36,240 bases of DNA, taken from Lachnospiraceae bacterium (GTDB taxonomy: Bacteria > Bacillota > Clostridia > Lachnospirales > Lachnospiraceae). Made by a program: the position numbers and the translations under genes. Numbering within the stretch: position 1 is the first letter of the stretch; the number at the start of each line of letters is the position of its first letter. Below the pieces are notes generated by a model. The model did not search any database and was not told the DNA's origin. It was given only the letters and a program-made list of their open reading frames with translations. This document shows, piece after piece, positions 15,943-23,635 of the stretch. The stretch covers positions 1-36,240 of the forward strand of contig JAEEZH010000029.1 of NCBI GenBank assembly GCA_016288495.1, in the 5' to 3' direction.

Positions 15943-17441
15943 AGCTTAACATAGAGACCACATCCGGTGTAGTCAGCGGTGTGGCAGGTGACAGCGAAGG
16001 CAGATATTTAAAGTGGCTCGGCATTCCCTATGCCGAGCCTCCCATCGGGGAGCTGCGCTTTAAAAGAGCCAGACCCTTTGAAAAAAGGGAAGGTATCATA
16101 AGGTGTGATTCCCATAAGGCATCTCCCGTGCAGATGTCGGGAGGCAGGTTCGGGGCATTGATGAACGTCGGACCCAATCAGAGCGAGGACTGCCTGACGC
16201 TCAATGTCTGGTCTTTTAAGGGTGCCATAAAGGCACCTGTCTTTGTATATATTTTCGGTGGCTCGCACCATGCGGGAGACAGCGCTTCAAAGGATCTTCA
16301 GCTGGATGCTTTCTCCCATGAGGGGATAGTGGCCGTATCGTTTAATTATCGTCTGGGAGTTCTGGGCTTTTATGACTTTTCCATGCTGGATCCTTCTTTT
16401 GAATCCAACTGTGGTATTTCGGACATGATCATGGCCCTTAAGTGGGTGCATGAGAATATAGCGGTTTTCGGCGGAGATCCGGAGCGGGTGACCCTCTGCG
16501 GTGAGTCCGCGGGAGGCACGGCAGTGGCAGCCCTTATGGCTTCTCCCCGGGCAAGGGGGTATTTTCACAGAGCCATACTGATGAGTGCCGTTCTGTCCAA
16601 TATCACCACGGACAGGCTGCAGGCCATATACAGGGAAAAGTATTTTGCCACCCTGGGACTTGATCAGGGCGAAGTGAAAAAGCTTAGGGAGATGGATGTA
16701 TCGGAGCTCAAAAAGGGCTGCGAGGTCATTTTTACCGGCAATGACACCGAATATCCGGGGATAGTCACCCCGGGGCCTGTCATAGATGATCTCATACCCC
16801 ATAAGCCCCTTACCGCTTTTGAGAAGGGGGAGATGGGGGATATAGCATGCATCTTCGGCACCTGCGGGGATGAGGGAGCGCTGTTCTGGTTTTTGAGGCT
16901 GTGCTGCATGAGTTGGGAGGATGTGGAAGGCATGCTCCGGGTCACGGGATATGCCCACAAGAGAAGGGATTTTCACAGGATCTACGATGCTTTGGGAGAA
17001 AAAAAGGCTGTCAGGGCCGTAAACCGGGACAGGCTGTTCTGGGCGGATACCATGAAGATGGCCATAGCCCAGAGCAAGCACAATGATCACACTTATGTGT
17101 ACCGTTTTGAATATGAGACTCCCCTGTCCCGGATCCTCAGGTGGGGCAGCACCCATACCATGGATATATGTCCGGCCCTGGGTACAAAGGAGGGACCCTA
17201 TTCCATCATGTACCGCCGGGATATGAAAAGCAGGCGCTATAAGAAGATGTCCTCAGCCTTCCATGGAGCTTTCCTTGATTTCATCAGGACGGGACGTCCT
17301 TCGGCGGGGGAGGAGAAGTGGGAGAATTTCAGGCCAGCCATACAGAGCGTCATGCACTTCGGGAACAGGATATACCAGACGTTTGAACGGCCGGAGCCCG
17401 AGATATTTGAGCTGTTTTCGGATATGGAGCTGTATGTATAG
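15939..17441 (+). CDS. Type-B carboxylesterase / lipase
   Basis: The 500-residue protein is typical in length for alpha/beta-hydrolase carboxylesterase type B. It opens with TTSGVVSGV and LGIPYAEPPIGELRFK, and has the oxyanion-side EDCLTLNVW and an FGGS motif. The nucleophile elbow is CGESAGG with Ser190; the likely acid is Glu312 (GDEGALFW) and the likely base His406 (STHTMD). There is no signal peptide, so it should be cytoplasmic. Its ATG overlaps the TGA of the NRPS-like gene (ATGA), so the two are almost certainly translationally coupled. Because the NRPS-like protein lacks a thioesterase, this enzyme may release or modify its product; that is inference. A generic detoxifying esterase is the alternative. 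Confidence 0.88.
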   Translation: MKLNIETTSGVVSGVAGDSEGRYLKWLGIPYAEPPIGELRFKRARPFEKREGIIRCDSHKASPVQMSGGRFGALMNVGPNQSEDCLTLNVWSFKGAIKAPVFVYIFGGSHHAGDSASKDLQLDAFSHEGIVAVSFNYRLGVLGFYDFSMLDPSFESNCGISDMIMALKWVHENIAVFGGDPERVTLCGESAGGTAVAALMASPRARGYFHRAILMSAVLSNITTDRLQAIYREKYFATLGLDQGEVKKLREMDVSELKKGCEVIFTGNDTEYPGIVTPGPVIDDLIPHKPLTAFEKGEMGDIACIFGTCGDEGALFWFLRLCCMSWEDVEGMLRVTGYAHKRRDFHRIYDALGEKKAVRAVNRDRLFWADTMKMAIAQSKHNDHTYVYRFEYETPLSRILRWGSTHTMDICPALGTKEGPYSIMYRRDMKSRRYKKMSSAFHGAFLDFIRTGRPSAGEEKWENFRPAIQSVMHFGNRIYQTFERPEPEIFELFSDMELYV

Positions 17442-17460
17442 CCGGGGACGGGGATTTGAT

Positions 17461-17489
17461 TTGAGATTTACATCAAAAGATGGTATAAT
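17461..17489 (+). promoter_or_regulatory. Strong sigma-A promoter upstream of the repeat/small-gene cassette
   Basis: TTGAGA and a perfect TATAAT are separated by 17 bp. Transcription would start near 17496 and run through the interspersed repeat (17542-17678) into the small gene at 17693, placing the repeat in a 5' leader of almost 200 nt. Confidence 0.7.
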
Positions 17490-17541
17490 AATCTGTCGTG
17501 CATTGCCATAGGAATCTACAGGCAGTACGGGGTGAGTTATG

Positions 17542-17574
17542 AAAAAGATCCTTCGGCTAAAGCCTCAGGATGAC
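17542..17574 (+). repeat. Interspersed repeat, right-arm module only
   Basis: This copy of the repeat's right arm reads AAAAAGATCCTTCGGCTAAAGCCTCAGGATGAC over its length. It matches the right arms of the complete elements at 17915-17996 and 21776-21857. It stands before, not after, a left-arm module (17584), so the two halves are in reversed order here. Confidence 0.85.
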
Positions 17575-17583
17575 CCCGGACAT

Positions 17584-17678
17584 TGTCATTCTGAGGAACG
17601 CAGTGACGACGCATATCGCACCATGAAATGGTGTGATGCCGCCCCGGCGAGGGGTTGCGTAGCAACAGGTAGAATCTT
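17584..17678 (+). repeat. Interspersed repeat, left arm with inserted 61-nt stem-loop module (copy 1)
   Basis: The copy starts TGTCATTCTGAG and ends AGAATCTT like the left arm of the simple elements. A 61-nt module (17610-17670) is inserted just before AGAATCTT. The module can fold into three hairpins: a 9-bp stem with GAA loop (17616-17636), CCCC/GGGG, and GTTGC-GTA-GCAAC. The same module occurs at 24527-24587 with compensatory changes in the first stem. The element ends 3 nt before the ribosome binding site of the gene at 17693. Confidence 0.85.
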
Positions 17679-17692
17679 AACAGGAGACTGAT

Positions 17693-17884
17693 ATGATAAA
17701 AAAGAAGCAGCAGAGGTTTTTCTGCGTACAGACAAAGGATCTTTTCATGGGGCATGTGGAAAAGGATGTTTACTACAATGCCGTCAGGGAGAGCGAGGAT
17801 GAATACACCATAACCGACCAGGAGGGCAAGGGCGAGTTCAAGGCAGGCAGGGAGGAGCTCCTGTCTTGCGGGTACCTGTGCTGA
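17693..17884 (+). CDS. Small hypothetical protein (63 aa)
   Basis: ATG at 17693 has CAGGAG 6 nt upstream (17681-17686). The 63-residue product is polar and basic at the N-terminus (MIKKKQQRFF) and acidic in the middle, with no signal peptide or membrane segment and two cysteines near the end (LLSCGYLC). I do not recognise the family. It is probably a real gene: it has a clear RBS, and a TTGAGA-17-TATAAT promoter lies upstream. It sits between two interspersed repeat copies, one of them directly before its RBS. The predicted fold is a small beta-rich domain (alternating hydrophobic pattern in YNAVRESEDEYTITDQEGKG), low certainty. Confidence 0.6.
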   Translation: MIKKKQQRFFCVQTKDLFMGHVEKDVYYNAVRESEDEYTITDQEGKGEFKAGREELLSCGYLC

Positions 17885-17894
17885 CCCTCTCCTT

Positions 17895-17996
17895 TGTCAT
17901 TCTTCGCTCCCCTTTGTCATTCTGAGCGAAGCGAAGAATCTTGACAGATGAGGCATCGCAATAAAAAGATCCTTCGGCTAAAGCCTCAGGATGACA
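17895..17996 (+). repeat. Palindromic MITE-like interspersed repeat, complete copy
   Basis: A full element spans 17915-17996, preceded by a truncated TGTCATTCTTCGCTC at 17895-17909. The ends are TGTCATTCTGAG and CTCAGGATGACA, inverted with one mismatch. The whole element is an imperfect palindrome: left arm ending GCGAAGAATCTT, right arm beginning AAGATCCTTCGGC. The left arm is followed by TTGACA (17941), a perfect -35-like hexamer, but no good -10 follows. No transposase is nearby, as expected for a non-autonomous element. Confidence 0.85.
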
Positions 17997-18084
17997 ACAT
18001 TGTAGTTATTGCTCAGGATGACAACATTGTAGTTATTGCTCAGGATGACAACATTGTAGTTATTGCTCAGGATGACAACAGTGT
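17988..18084 (+). repeat. 27-bp tandem repeat derived from the interspersed repeat's right end
   Basis: Three identical 27-bp units start at 17988, 18015 and 18042, and a partial fourth starts at 18069. Each begins AGGATGACAACATTGTAG, the right terminus of the preceding element plus flanking sequence. A solitary AGGATGACA near 18095 may be a decayed further unit. The array lies in the glmS upstream region. Confidence 0.9.
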
Positions 18085-18142
18085 ATGTGTAAACAGGATG
18101 ACAGTTGTGCAGATGTAAATATATGATTTAGGAGAATACAAT

Positions 18143-20014
18143 ATGTGTGGAATAGTAGGATTTACAGGAAAAAGACAGGCTGCCCCGATCCTTCTGGAGG
18201 GGCTGTCGAAACTGGAATACAGAGGCTATGACTCGGCCGGCCTGGCAGTAAGGAACGGGGAAGAACTGGCTGAGGTGGTAAAGGCCACCGGCAAGCTCAA
18301 GGCTCTGATAGAGAAAACGGACAACGGTAACGCCCTGCCCGGCACCTGCGGCATAGGGCATACCAGATGGGCTACCCACGGCGGGGTCAACCAGGCCAAC
18401 GCCCATCCCCATGTGAGCGGCAACTGCACAGGAAGTGCTTCCGGCGAGGTGGAGTCCGATGTGGTTGGCGTTCACAACGGCATAATCGAAAACTATACGG
18501 AGCTTCGTTCCAAGCTTTCCCGTCATGATTATAAATTTTACAGCCAGACGGATACGGAAGTGGTGATAAAGCTTGTGGATTATTATTACAAGAAATACAA
18601 GCTGGGTCCCATCGACGCCATCGCAAAGACCATGGTGCGTGTCCGCGGCAGTTACGCCCTGGAGCTCATGTTCAAGGATTATCCCGGTGAGATCTGGGTG
18701 GCCAGGAAGGACAGCCCCATGATCATAGGCATCGCGGACGGCGAGACCTATGTGGCATCCGACGTTCCCGCTATCCTGAAGTATACCAGGACGGTTTACT
18801 ACATCGATAATCTGGAATTTGCCAAGCTTGTACCCGGCGAGGCTCATTTTTACAACCTGGACGGTGACGAAGTGCAGAAGGAACCGGTGGAGATCACCTG
18901 GGATGCGGAGTCCGCGGAAAAGGGCGGTTTTGAGCACTTCATGATGAAGGAGATCCATGAGCAGCCCCAGGCTGTTTCGGATACCCTGGGTTCCATCCTT
19001 GGTGAGGACGGCAGGGTAGACCTTAATTCTCTTGGCATGACAAAGGATGAGATCAAGGATATCAGCCGGATCTACATGGTGGCCTGCGGCAGCGCCTGGC
19101 ATGTGGGTATGGCAGCCCAATATGTGATAGAAGATCTGGCGGGGATACCTGTCAGGGTGGAGCTGGCATCGGAATTCAGATACAGAAAGACTCCTTTGGA
19201 TCCCGGTGCACTGGTGGTGCTCATCAGTCAGTCCGGGGAGACCGCGGATACCCTGGCGGCTCTTCGCGAGGCGAAAAATAAAGGCATAAAGACCCTGGCC
19301 ATAGTGAATGTCAGGGGCAGCAGCATAGCCCGGGAGGCGGACAGCGTGTTCTATACCATGGCCGGTCCCGAGATATCCGTGGCCACCACAAAGGCGTACA
19401 GCACACAGCTCATCGCAGCCTACTGTATGGCCCTGGAATTCGGCCGGGCCAGGGGACTTATAGATGAGGAAAAATACGACTATTACGTGAATGAGCTTCG
19501 GGCCATTCCGGACAAGATCAGGAAGATACTGGATGACAAGGAGAGGATCCAGTGGTTTGCTTCCAAATATGCCAACGCCCACGATGTCTTCTTCATCGGA
19601 AGGGGAATAGACTATGCCATCTGCCTGGAGGGCTCCCTCAAGCTCAAGGAGATCAGCTATATTCATTCCGAAGCCTATGCGGCAGGTGAATTAAAGCACG
19701 GCACCATCAGCCTTATCGAAAACGGCACCCTGGTGATAGGCGTGCTGACCCAGCCCGAGCTTTTTGAAAAGACCGTGAGCAACATGGCGGAGTGTAAATC
19801 AAGAGGGGCTTACCTTATGGGCGTGGCTCCCTACGGAAAATATGAGGCGGAGGATACGGCGGATTTTGTCACTTATGTGCCCAAGGCGGACGAGCATTTC
19901 ATCGGTTCCCTTGCGGTGATCCCCCTTCAGCTTCTGGGATATTATGTTTCGGTGGCAAAGGGCCTGGATGTGGATAAGCCCAGGAACCTGGCAAAATCTG
20001 TGACTGTGGAGTGA
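18143..20014 (+). CDS. glmS: Glutamine-fructose-6-phosphate aminotransferase (isomerizing)
   Basis: It makes glucosamine-6-phosphate from fructose-6-phosphate and glutamine, the first step to UDP-GlcNAc and peptidoglycan. The 623-residue length is slightly above the usual 605-610. Residues MCGIVGF expose the N-terminal nucleophile Cys2 after Met removal. The glutaminase domain (about 1-230) has GHTRWATHG and HNGIIENY. Two SIS domains follow, with ACGSAWH and SQSGETADT in the first. The C-terminus is the family's conserved PRNLAKSVTVE. AGGAG at 18130-18134 fixes the start. No glmS ribozyme is visible upstream; the leader is filled with repeats. rfbD follows after 6 nt, indicating one operon. 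Confidence 0.97.
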   Translation: MCGIVGFTGKRQAAPILLEGLSKLEYRGYDSAGLAVRNGEELAEVVKATGKLKALIEKTDNGNALPGTCGIGHTRWATHGGVNQANAHPHVSGNCTGSASGEVESDVVGVHNGIIENYTELRSKLSRHDYKFYSQTDTEVVIKLVDYYYKKYKLGPIDAIAKTMVRVRGSYALELMFKDYPGEIWVARKDSPMIIGIADGETYVASDVPAILKYTRTVYYIDNLEFAKLVPGEAHFYNLDGDEVQKEPVEITWDAESAEKGGFEHFMMKEIHEQPQAVSDTLGSILGEDGRVDLNSLGMTKDEIKDISRIYMVACGSAWHVGMAAQYVIEDLAGIPVRVELASEFRYRKTPLDPGALVVLISQSGETADTLAALREAKNKGIKTLAIVNVRGSSIAREADSVFYTMAGPEISVATTKAYSTQLIAAYCMALEFGRARGLIDEEKYDYYVNELRAIPDKIRKILDDKERIQWFASKYANAHDVFFIGRGIDYAICLEGSLKLKEISYIHSEAYAAGELKHGTISLIENGTLVIGVLTQPELFEKTVSNMAECKSRGAYLMGVAPYGKYEAEDTADFVTYVPKADEHFIGSLAVIPLQLLGYYVSVAKGLDVDKPRNLAKSVTVE

Positions 20015-20020
20015 TGTGAG

Positions 20021-20935
20021 ATGAAATTTTTTGTGACAGGCGTGAACGGCCAGCTGGGCCATGATGTGATGAACGAGCTGCACAGACGGGGCCACGAGGC
20101 AGTGGGCTCCGATCTGGCTTTTGAGTACAGCGGGGTGATGGATGGTTCGCCGGTGGTGACCATGCCTTATATCAGTATGGATATTACGGACAGGGAAAAA
20201 GTGCTGTCCGTTATCGGCAGTGAAAAACCCGATGCAGTGATCCACTGCGCGGCCTGGACTGCGGTGGATGCGGCCGAGGATGAGGATAAAAAGGATAAGG
20301 TAAGAGCCATAAACGCAGGGGGCACACAGAATATTGCCGATGCGGTCAAGGCTCTTGATGCAAAGATGACCTATATCAGCACCGATTATGTCTTCGACGG
20401 CCAGGGTGAGAAGCCCTGGGAGCCGGACTGCAAGGCTTATGCGCCCCTTAATGTGTACGGGCAGACAAAGCTGGAGGGCGAGCTGGCGGTGGCAGATACC
20501 CTGAGTAAGTATTTCATAGTCAGGATCGCCTGGGTCTTCGGGCTGTCCGGCAATAATTTCATAAAGACCATGATAGGCGTGGGCAAGACCCATGACGAAG
20601 TGAGGGTGGTCAACGATCAGGTGGGTACGCCTACCTATACTCCCGACCTGGCTGTTCTGCTGGCTGATATGAACGAGACCGAAAAATACGGTTATTATCA
20701 CGCCACGAACGAGGGGGGCTATATCAGCTGGTATGATTTCTGCGTGGAGTTTTACAGGCAGTACGGTCTGTCCACAAAGGTTACTCCGGTAACCACGGCT
20801 GAGTATGGCCTGTCCAAGGCTGCCAGACCTTTTAACAGCCGCCTGGACAAGTCAAAGCTTAAGGCGGCCGGTTTTACACCTCTGCCCCCCTGGCAGGATG
20901 CGGTGGCCCGTTATTTAAAAGAAGCGGATCTGTAG
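20021..20935 (+). CDS. rfbD: dTDP-4-dehydrorhamnose reductase
   Basis: This is the last enzyme of dTDP-L-rhamnose synthesis, reducing dTDP-4-keto-rhamnose with NAD(P)H. The 304 residues form a short-chain dehydrogenase fold. The nucleotide-binding GVNGQLGHDV is at residues 7-16, STDYVFDG marks the catalytic Thr/Ser region, and Tyr146-x3-Lys150 (YGQTK) is the active pair. Family-typical motifs WVFG and DQVGTPTYTPDLA follow. TGGAG inside the end of glmS serves as RBS. The other rhamnose genes (rfbA, B, C) are not in the window, so the pathway must be completed elsewhere. Grouping with glmS fits a cell-envelope polysaccharide role. Confidence 0.93.
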   Translation: MKFFVTGVNGQLGHDVMNELHRRGHEAVGSDLAFEYSGVMDGSPVVTMPYISMDITDREKVLSVIGSEKPDAVIHCAAWTAVDAAEDEDKKDKVRAINAGGTQNIADAVKALDAKMTYISTDYVFDGQGEKPWEPDCKAYAPLNVYGQTKLEGELAVADTLSKYFIVRIAWVFGLSGNNFIKTMIGVGKTHDEVRVVNDQVGTPTYTPDLAVLLADMNETEKYGYYHATNEGGYISWYDFCVEFYRQYGLSTKVTPVTTAEYGLSKAARPFNSRLDKSKLKAAGFTPLPPWQDAVARYLKEADL

Positions 20936-20939
20936 GCGG

Positions 20940-21716
20940 ATGAGATTCAGACTTAGTGAAAACAGATTTTTATCCCGGCTGGACCGGATGGTATATAAAA
21001 GGCTGGGCGAAAACATATATTTGATAATCAGCATCATGTCCGTTCTGTTTGTATTCTCAGGACTGGTTGTGGGGCTTTTGGGAAGAGGCTGGGCTGTCGC
21101 CTGGTTTCTGGTGTTCCTGGGACTGACCCTGGGCTTCCTTCCCATTCTTCATTTTCTCATAGAGCGGGAGCTTAGGCTGGGAGAGGATGAGCCGCTTTAT
21201 GACGGGCAGGATGACGGGATGCGGCCTGATGACCGGGAAGAGGTTATAGATGACGATACCCTGAAGGCGCTGGAGCGTGAGGCCATACTGGCAAAGGAAG
21301 AGATAAAGCGCAGGAATGAAGCCAAAAAGAAGGAAGAGGAGCTAAGGCGCAGGGAAGAGAGGATATTAAGGCAGGCCAGGGAAAAGGAATATGAGCGCCG
21401 GCGCCAGGAGGAAGAGCGGAAAAGAGAAAAGGAAAGACAAAGCCGCAAGGAGTCGGAGGAGAGAAGAGACAAGTGGAATAAGACCCAGAGCAGTCATGGC
21501 AGGAATGTTTATAAGGGCAATACCGGTAAGATGGCTCCTGCCGGATATTTTGACGGGGTGAAGAGCATGGATGAGCTGAAGAAAAGGTACAAGGAACTGG
21601 TAAAGGCCCACCATCCCGACAACGGTGGAAGCGCCGAGAAAATGACGAATATACAGAAGCAGTACAAGGAGCTGGAGATGTTTTTCAAATCCTATGAGAA
21701 ACATTCCGCGAGGTAA
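20940..21716 (+). CDS. Membrane-anchored protein with charged coiled coil and C-terminal J-like domain
   Basis: The 258 residues have three parts. Two membrane helices lie at about 24-46 and 50-72. A very highly charged Lys/Arg/Glu segment follows (about 95-180), predicted to form a long single helix or coiled coil. The C-terminus is a short J-like domain (about 205-250) with HPD at 225-227 in VKAHHPDNGG. HPD is the motif by which J-proteins stimulate Hsp70 ATPase. The J-domain is of the short type and ends near the C-terminus, so full DnaK stimulation is uncertain. ATG follows the rfbD stop by 4 nt with only a weak RBS, suggesting translational coupling. It could be a membrane-tethered co-chaperone; the client is unknown. 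Confidence 0.75.
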   Translation: MRFRLSENRFLSRLDRMVYKRLGENIYLIISIMSVLFVFSGLVVGLLGRGWAVAWFLVFLGLTLGFLPILHFLIERELRLGEDEPLYDGQDDGMRPDDREEVIDDDTLKALEREAILAKEEIKRRNEAKKKEEELRRREERILRQAREKEYERRRQEEERKREKERQSRKESEERRDKWNKTQSSHGRNVYKGNTGKMAPAGYFDGVKSMDELKKRYKELVKAHHPDNGGSAEKMTNIQKQYKELEMFFKSYEKHSAR

Positions 21717-21729
21717 GATCCTTCCCATT

Positions 21730-21775
21730 TGTCACTCTGAGCGTTTACCCTCTGTCATTCTGAGCGTTTACCCTC
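21730..21775 (+). repeat. 23-bp tandem repeat of the interspersed repeat's left end
   Basis: Two 23-bp units start at 21730 and 21753 (TGTCATTCTGAGCG followed by TTTACCCTC, one base different between them). The next start, 21776, begins the complete element. The period is exactly 23 bp at both steps. Confidence 0.88.
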
Positions 21776-21857
21776 TGTCATTCTGAGCGAAGCGAAGAAT
21801 CTTGATAGATGTGGCATCGTAATAAAAAGATACTTCCGCTAAAGCCTCAGGATGACA
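21776..21857 (+). repeat. Palindromic MITE-like interspersed repeat, complete copy
   Basis: This 82-bp element matches the one at 17915-17996 with only a few substitutions, including GATACTTCCGC for GATCCTTCGGC. The termini are TGTCATTCTGAG and CTCAGGATGACA. It sits between the J-domain gene and glnS. Confidence 0.88.
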
Positions 21858-21881
21858 ACAACAAGAGTATGACTATATACA
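21852..21881 (+). promoter_or_regulatory. Weak candidate promoter for glnS using the repeat end as -35
   Basis: ATGACA (five of six -35 bases) is the last six bases of the interspersed repeat. TATACA (four of six) follows with an 18-bp spacer, about 30 nt before the glnS start. The rest of the region is AT-rich with no better match. Confidence 0.3.
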
Positions 21882-21912
21882 TAAATAATATCACCCAGGA
21901 GGAAGATAAAAC

Positions 21913-23613
21913 ATGGAAAATACACAGGTGCAGGACATGGAGGAAAAAGGCGGGGAGGTCATATCCCGTCATTTCATCCAGAGAGAGATAGATAAGGACC
22001 TGAAGGAGGGAGTGTACGATCACGTGTGCACCAGATTCCCTCCCGAGCCCAACGGCTATCTGCATATAGGACATGCAAAGTCAATTATCCTTAACAGTTC
22101 ACTGGCAAAGGAGTACGGCGGTAAATTCAATCTGCGTTTCGACGATACGAACCCCACCAAGGAAAAGCAGGAATTCGTGGAGTCCATAAAGCGTGACGTG
22201 GAGTGGCTGGGCGCTGATTTCGGCGATCGGATCTATTTTGCCTCCGATTATTTTGACCGGATGTATGAAGGCGCGATAAAGCTCATAAAAAAGGGCAAGG
22301 CCTATGTGTCCAGCTTGAGTGCAGAGCAGATAAGCGCCACCAGGGGTTCTTTTTCCGAGCCCGGAACCGACGATCCCGACAGGGACAGGAGCATAGAGGA
22401 CAACCTGCGGCTGTTTGAATCCATGAAGAACGGTGAGGTGGAGGACGGAGCCATGGTGCTCAGGGCAAAGATAGACATGGCGTCCCCGAACATCAACATG
22501 AGGGATCCCGTCATCTACAGAGTGGCCCATATGAGCCATCATAATACCGGCGACAAGTGGTGCATCTATCCCATGTATGATTACGCCCATCCCGTGGAGG
22601 ACGCCATAGAGGGGATCACACATTCCATATGTACACTGGAGTTTGAGGATCACAGGCCCTTGTACGACTGGGTGGTAAGGGAACTGGAATTTGAGAATCC
22701 CCCCAGGCAGATAGAATTTGCGAAGCTTTATCTCACCAATGTGGTGACAGGAAAGAGATATATCAAAAAACTGGTGGAGGACGGTACTGTGGACGGCTGG
22801 GATGATCCCAGGCTGGTGTCCATAGCCGCCCTGAAAAGAAGGGGCTTTACTCCGGAGGCCATACGCATGTTCATAGAGCTTTCGGGTATTTCCAAATCTC
22901 AGGCCTCTTCCGATTACGCCATGCTGGAGTATTGCGTGAGGGAGGACCTGAAGCTGAAAAAGCCCAGGCTCATGGCGGCCATCGATCCCATTAAGCTGGT
23001 GATAGACAACTATCCCGAGGATCAGACAGAGATGCTCACCATCCCCAACAATCTGGAGAATGAAGCTCTGGGAGACAGGCAGGTTCCCTTCGAAAGAGAG
23101 CTTTATATCGACAGGGATGACTTTATGGAGGAGCCGCCTAAAAAGTATTACAGGCTGTTTGTGGGCAATGAGGTCAGATTGATGAACGCTTATTTTGTCA
23201 CCTGTACCGGCTTCGAGAAAGATGAGGACGGCAGGGTCGGCGTAGTGCACTGCACCTATGACCCCGAGACCAAACAGGGCACCGGAAAGGAAATGCCCAG
23301 AAAGGTAAAGGGGACTATACACTGGGTGCCTGCAAAGGAAGCCGTGAAAGCCACAGTGAGGCTGTATGAGAATCTGGTGGATGAGGAAAAGGGCGTTTAC
23401 AATGAAGACGGTACCATGAATATAAATCCCGATTCGGTAAAGGTGATGGATAACTGTATGATAGAGCCCGCCATAGCCGGCGCAAAGCCCTATGATGCGT
23501 TCCAGTTTGTCCGTCAGGGCTTCTTCAATGTGGACTGTCATGATTCATCGGATGATAACCTGGTATTTAACCGGATCGTGTCTTTGAAGAGCTCGTTCAA
23601 GCTCCCTAAGTGA
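21913..23613 (+). CDS. glnS: Glutaminyl-tRNA synthetase
   Basis: It charges tRNA-Gln with glutamine. The 566 residues are of usual length for bacterial GlnRS. The class I signature HIGH is at residues 51-54 within [14 protein letters not shown], and the family motifs [17 protein letters not shown] and VDGWDDPR are present. The C-terminal anticodon-binding beta-barrels follow (about 340-560). The second class I motif, usually MSKR in GlnRS, reads VTGKR here (278-282); only the Lys-Arg remains. AGGAGG at 21897-21902 sets the start. A DUF2225 gene follows after 22 nt. The lineage having GlnRS means it need not rely on the GatCAB route for Gln-tRNA. Confidence 0.95.
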   Translation: MENTQVQDMEEKGGEVISRHFIQREIDKDLKEGVYDHVCTRFPPEPNGYLHIGHAKSIILNSSLAKEYGGKFNLRFDDTNPTKEKQEFVESIKRDVEWLGADFGDRIYFASDYFDRMYEGAIKLIKKGKAYVSSLSAEQISATRGSFSEPGTDDPDRDRSIEDNLRLFESMKNGEVEDGAMVLRAKIDMASPNINMRDPVIYRVAHMSHHNTGDKWCIYPMYDYAHPVEDAIEGITHSICTLEFEDHRPLYDWVVRELEFENPPRQIEFAKLYLTNVVTGKRYIKKLVEDGTVDGWDDPRLVSIAALKRRGFTPEAIRMFIELSGISKSQASSDYAMLEYCVREDLKLKKPRLMAAIDPIKLVIDNYPEDQTEMLTIPNNLENEALGDRQVPFERELYIDRDDFMEEPPKKYYRLFVGNEVRLMNAYFVTCTGFEKDEDGRVGVVHCTYDPETKQGTGKEMPRKVKGTIHWVPAKEAVKATVRLYENLVDEEKGVYNEDGTMNINPDSVKVMDNCMIEPAIAGAKPYDAFQFVRQGFFNVDCHDSSDDNLVFNRIVSLKSSFKLPK

Positions 23614-23635
23614 TCCGTTATGAGAGGTATTTGAC

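Larger units (their letters stand above)
17539..17691 (+). other. Possible leader ORF running through the interspersed repeat (50 aa)
   Basis: ATG at 17539 is preceded by GGGGTGAG (17529-17536) and opens a 50-codon frame ending in TGA at 17689-17691, one base before the ATG of the next gene. The encoded peptide begins MKKILRLKPQDD and is almost wholly the translation of the repeat, containing HCHSEERSDDAYR. Such repeat-derived peptides are usually not real proteins. The good RBS, the strong promoter and the tight junction with the next gene keep open a role as a translated leader. Confidence 0.25.

Noticed and set aside
17941-17969. Promoter inside the interspersed repeat (TTGACA at 17941)
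   Set aside because: The -35 hexamer is perfect but at 16-18 bp only AAAAGA/AAAGAT is found, too poor for a -10 call.
17988-18084. CRISPR array
   Set aside because: The 27-bp units abut each other with no unique spacers and no cas genes are present, so this is a simple tandem repeat. The same applies to 36082-36240.
17885-18142. glmS ribozyme/riboswitch upstream of glmS
   Set aside because: No ribozyme core is visible; the leader consists of interspersed and tandem repeats plus a short AT-rich stretch.
18128-19666. 512-aa open frame on the minus strand opposite glmS
   Set aside because: It lies wholly over glmS, has no RBS and no family features, and its composition is that of a complement-strand shadow. 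Similar long minus-strand frames over glnS (22099-23541), the esterase (16287-17156) and rfbD (19799-20701) were rejected for the same reason.
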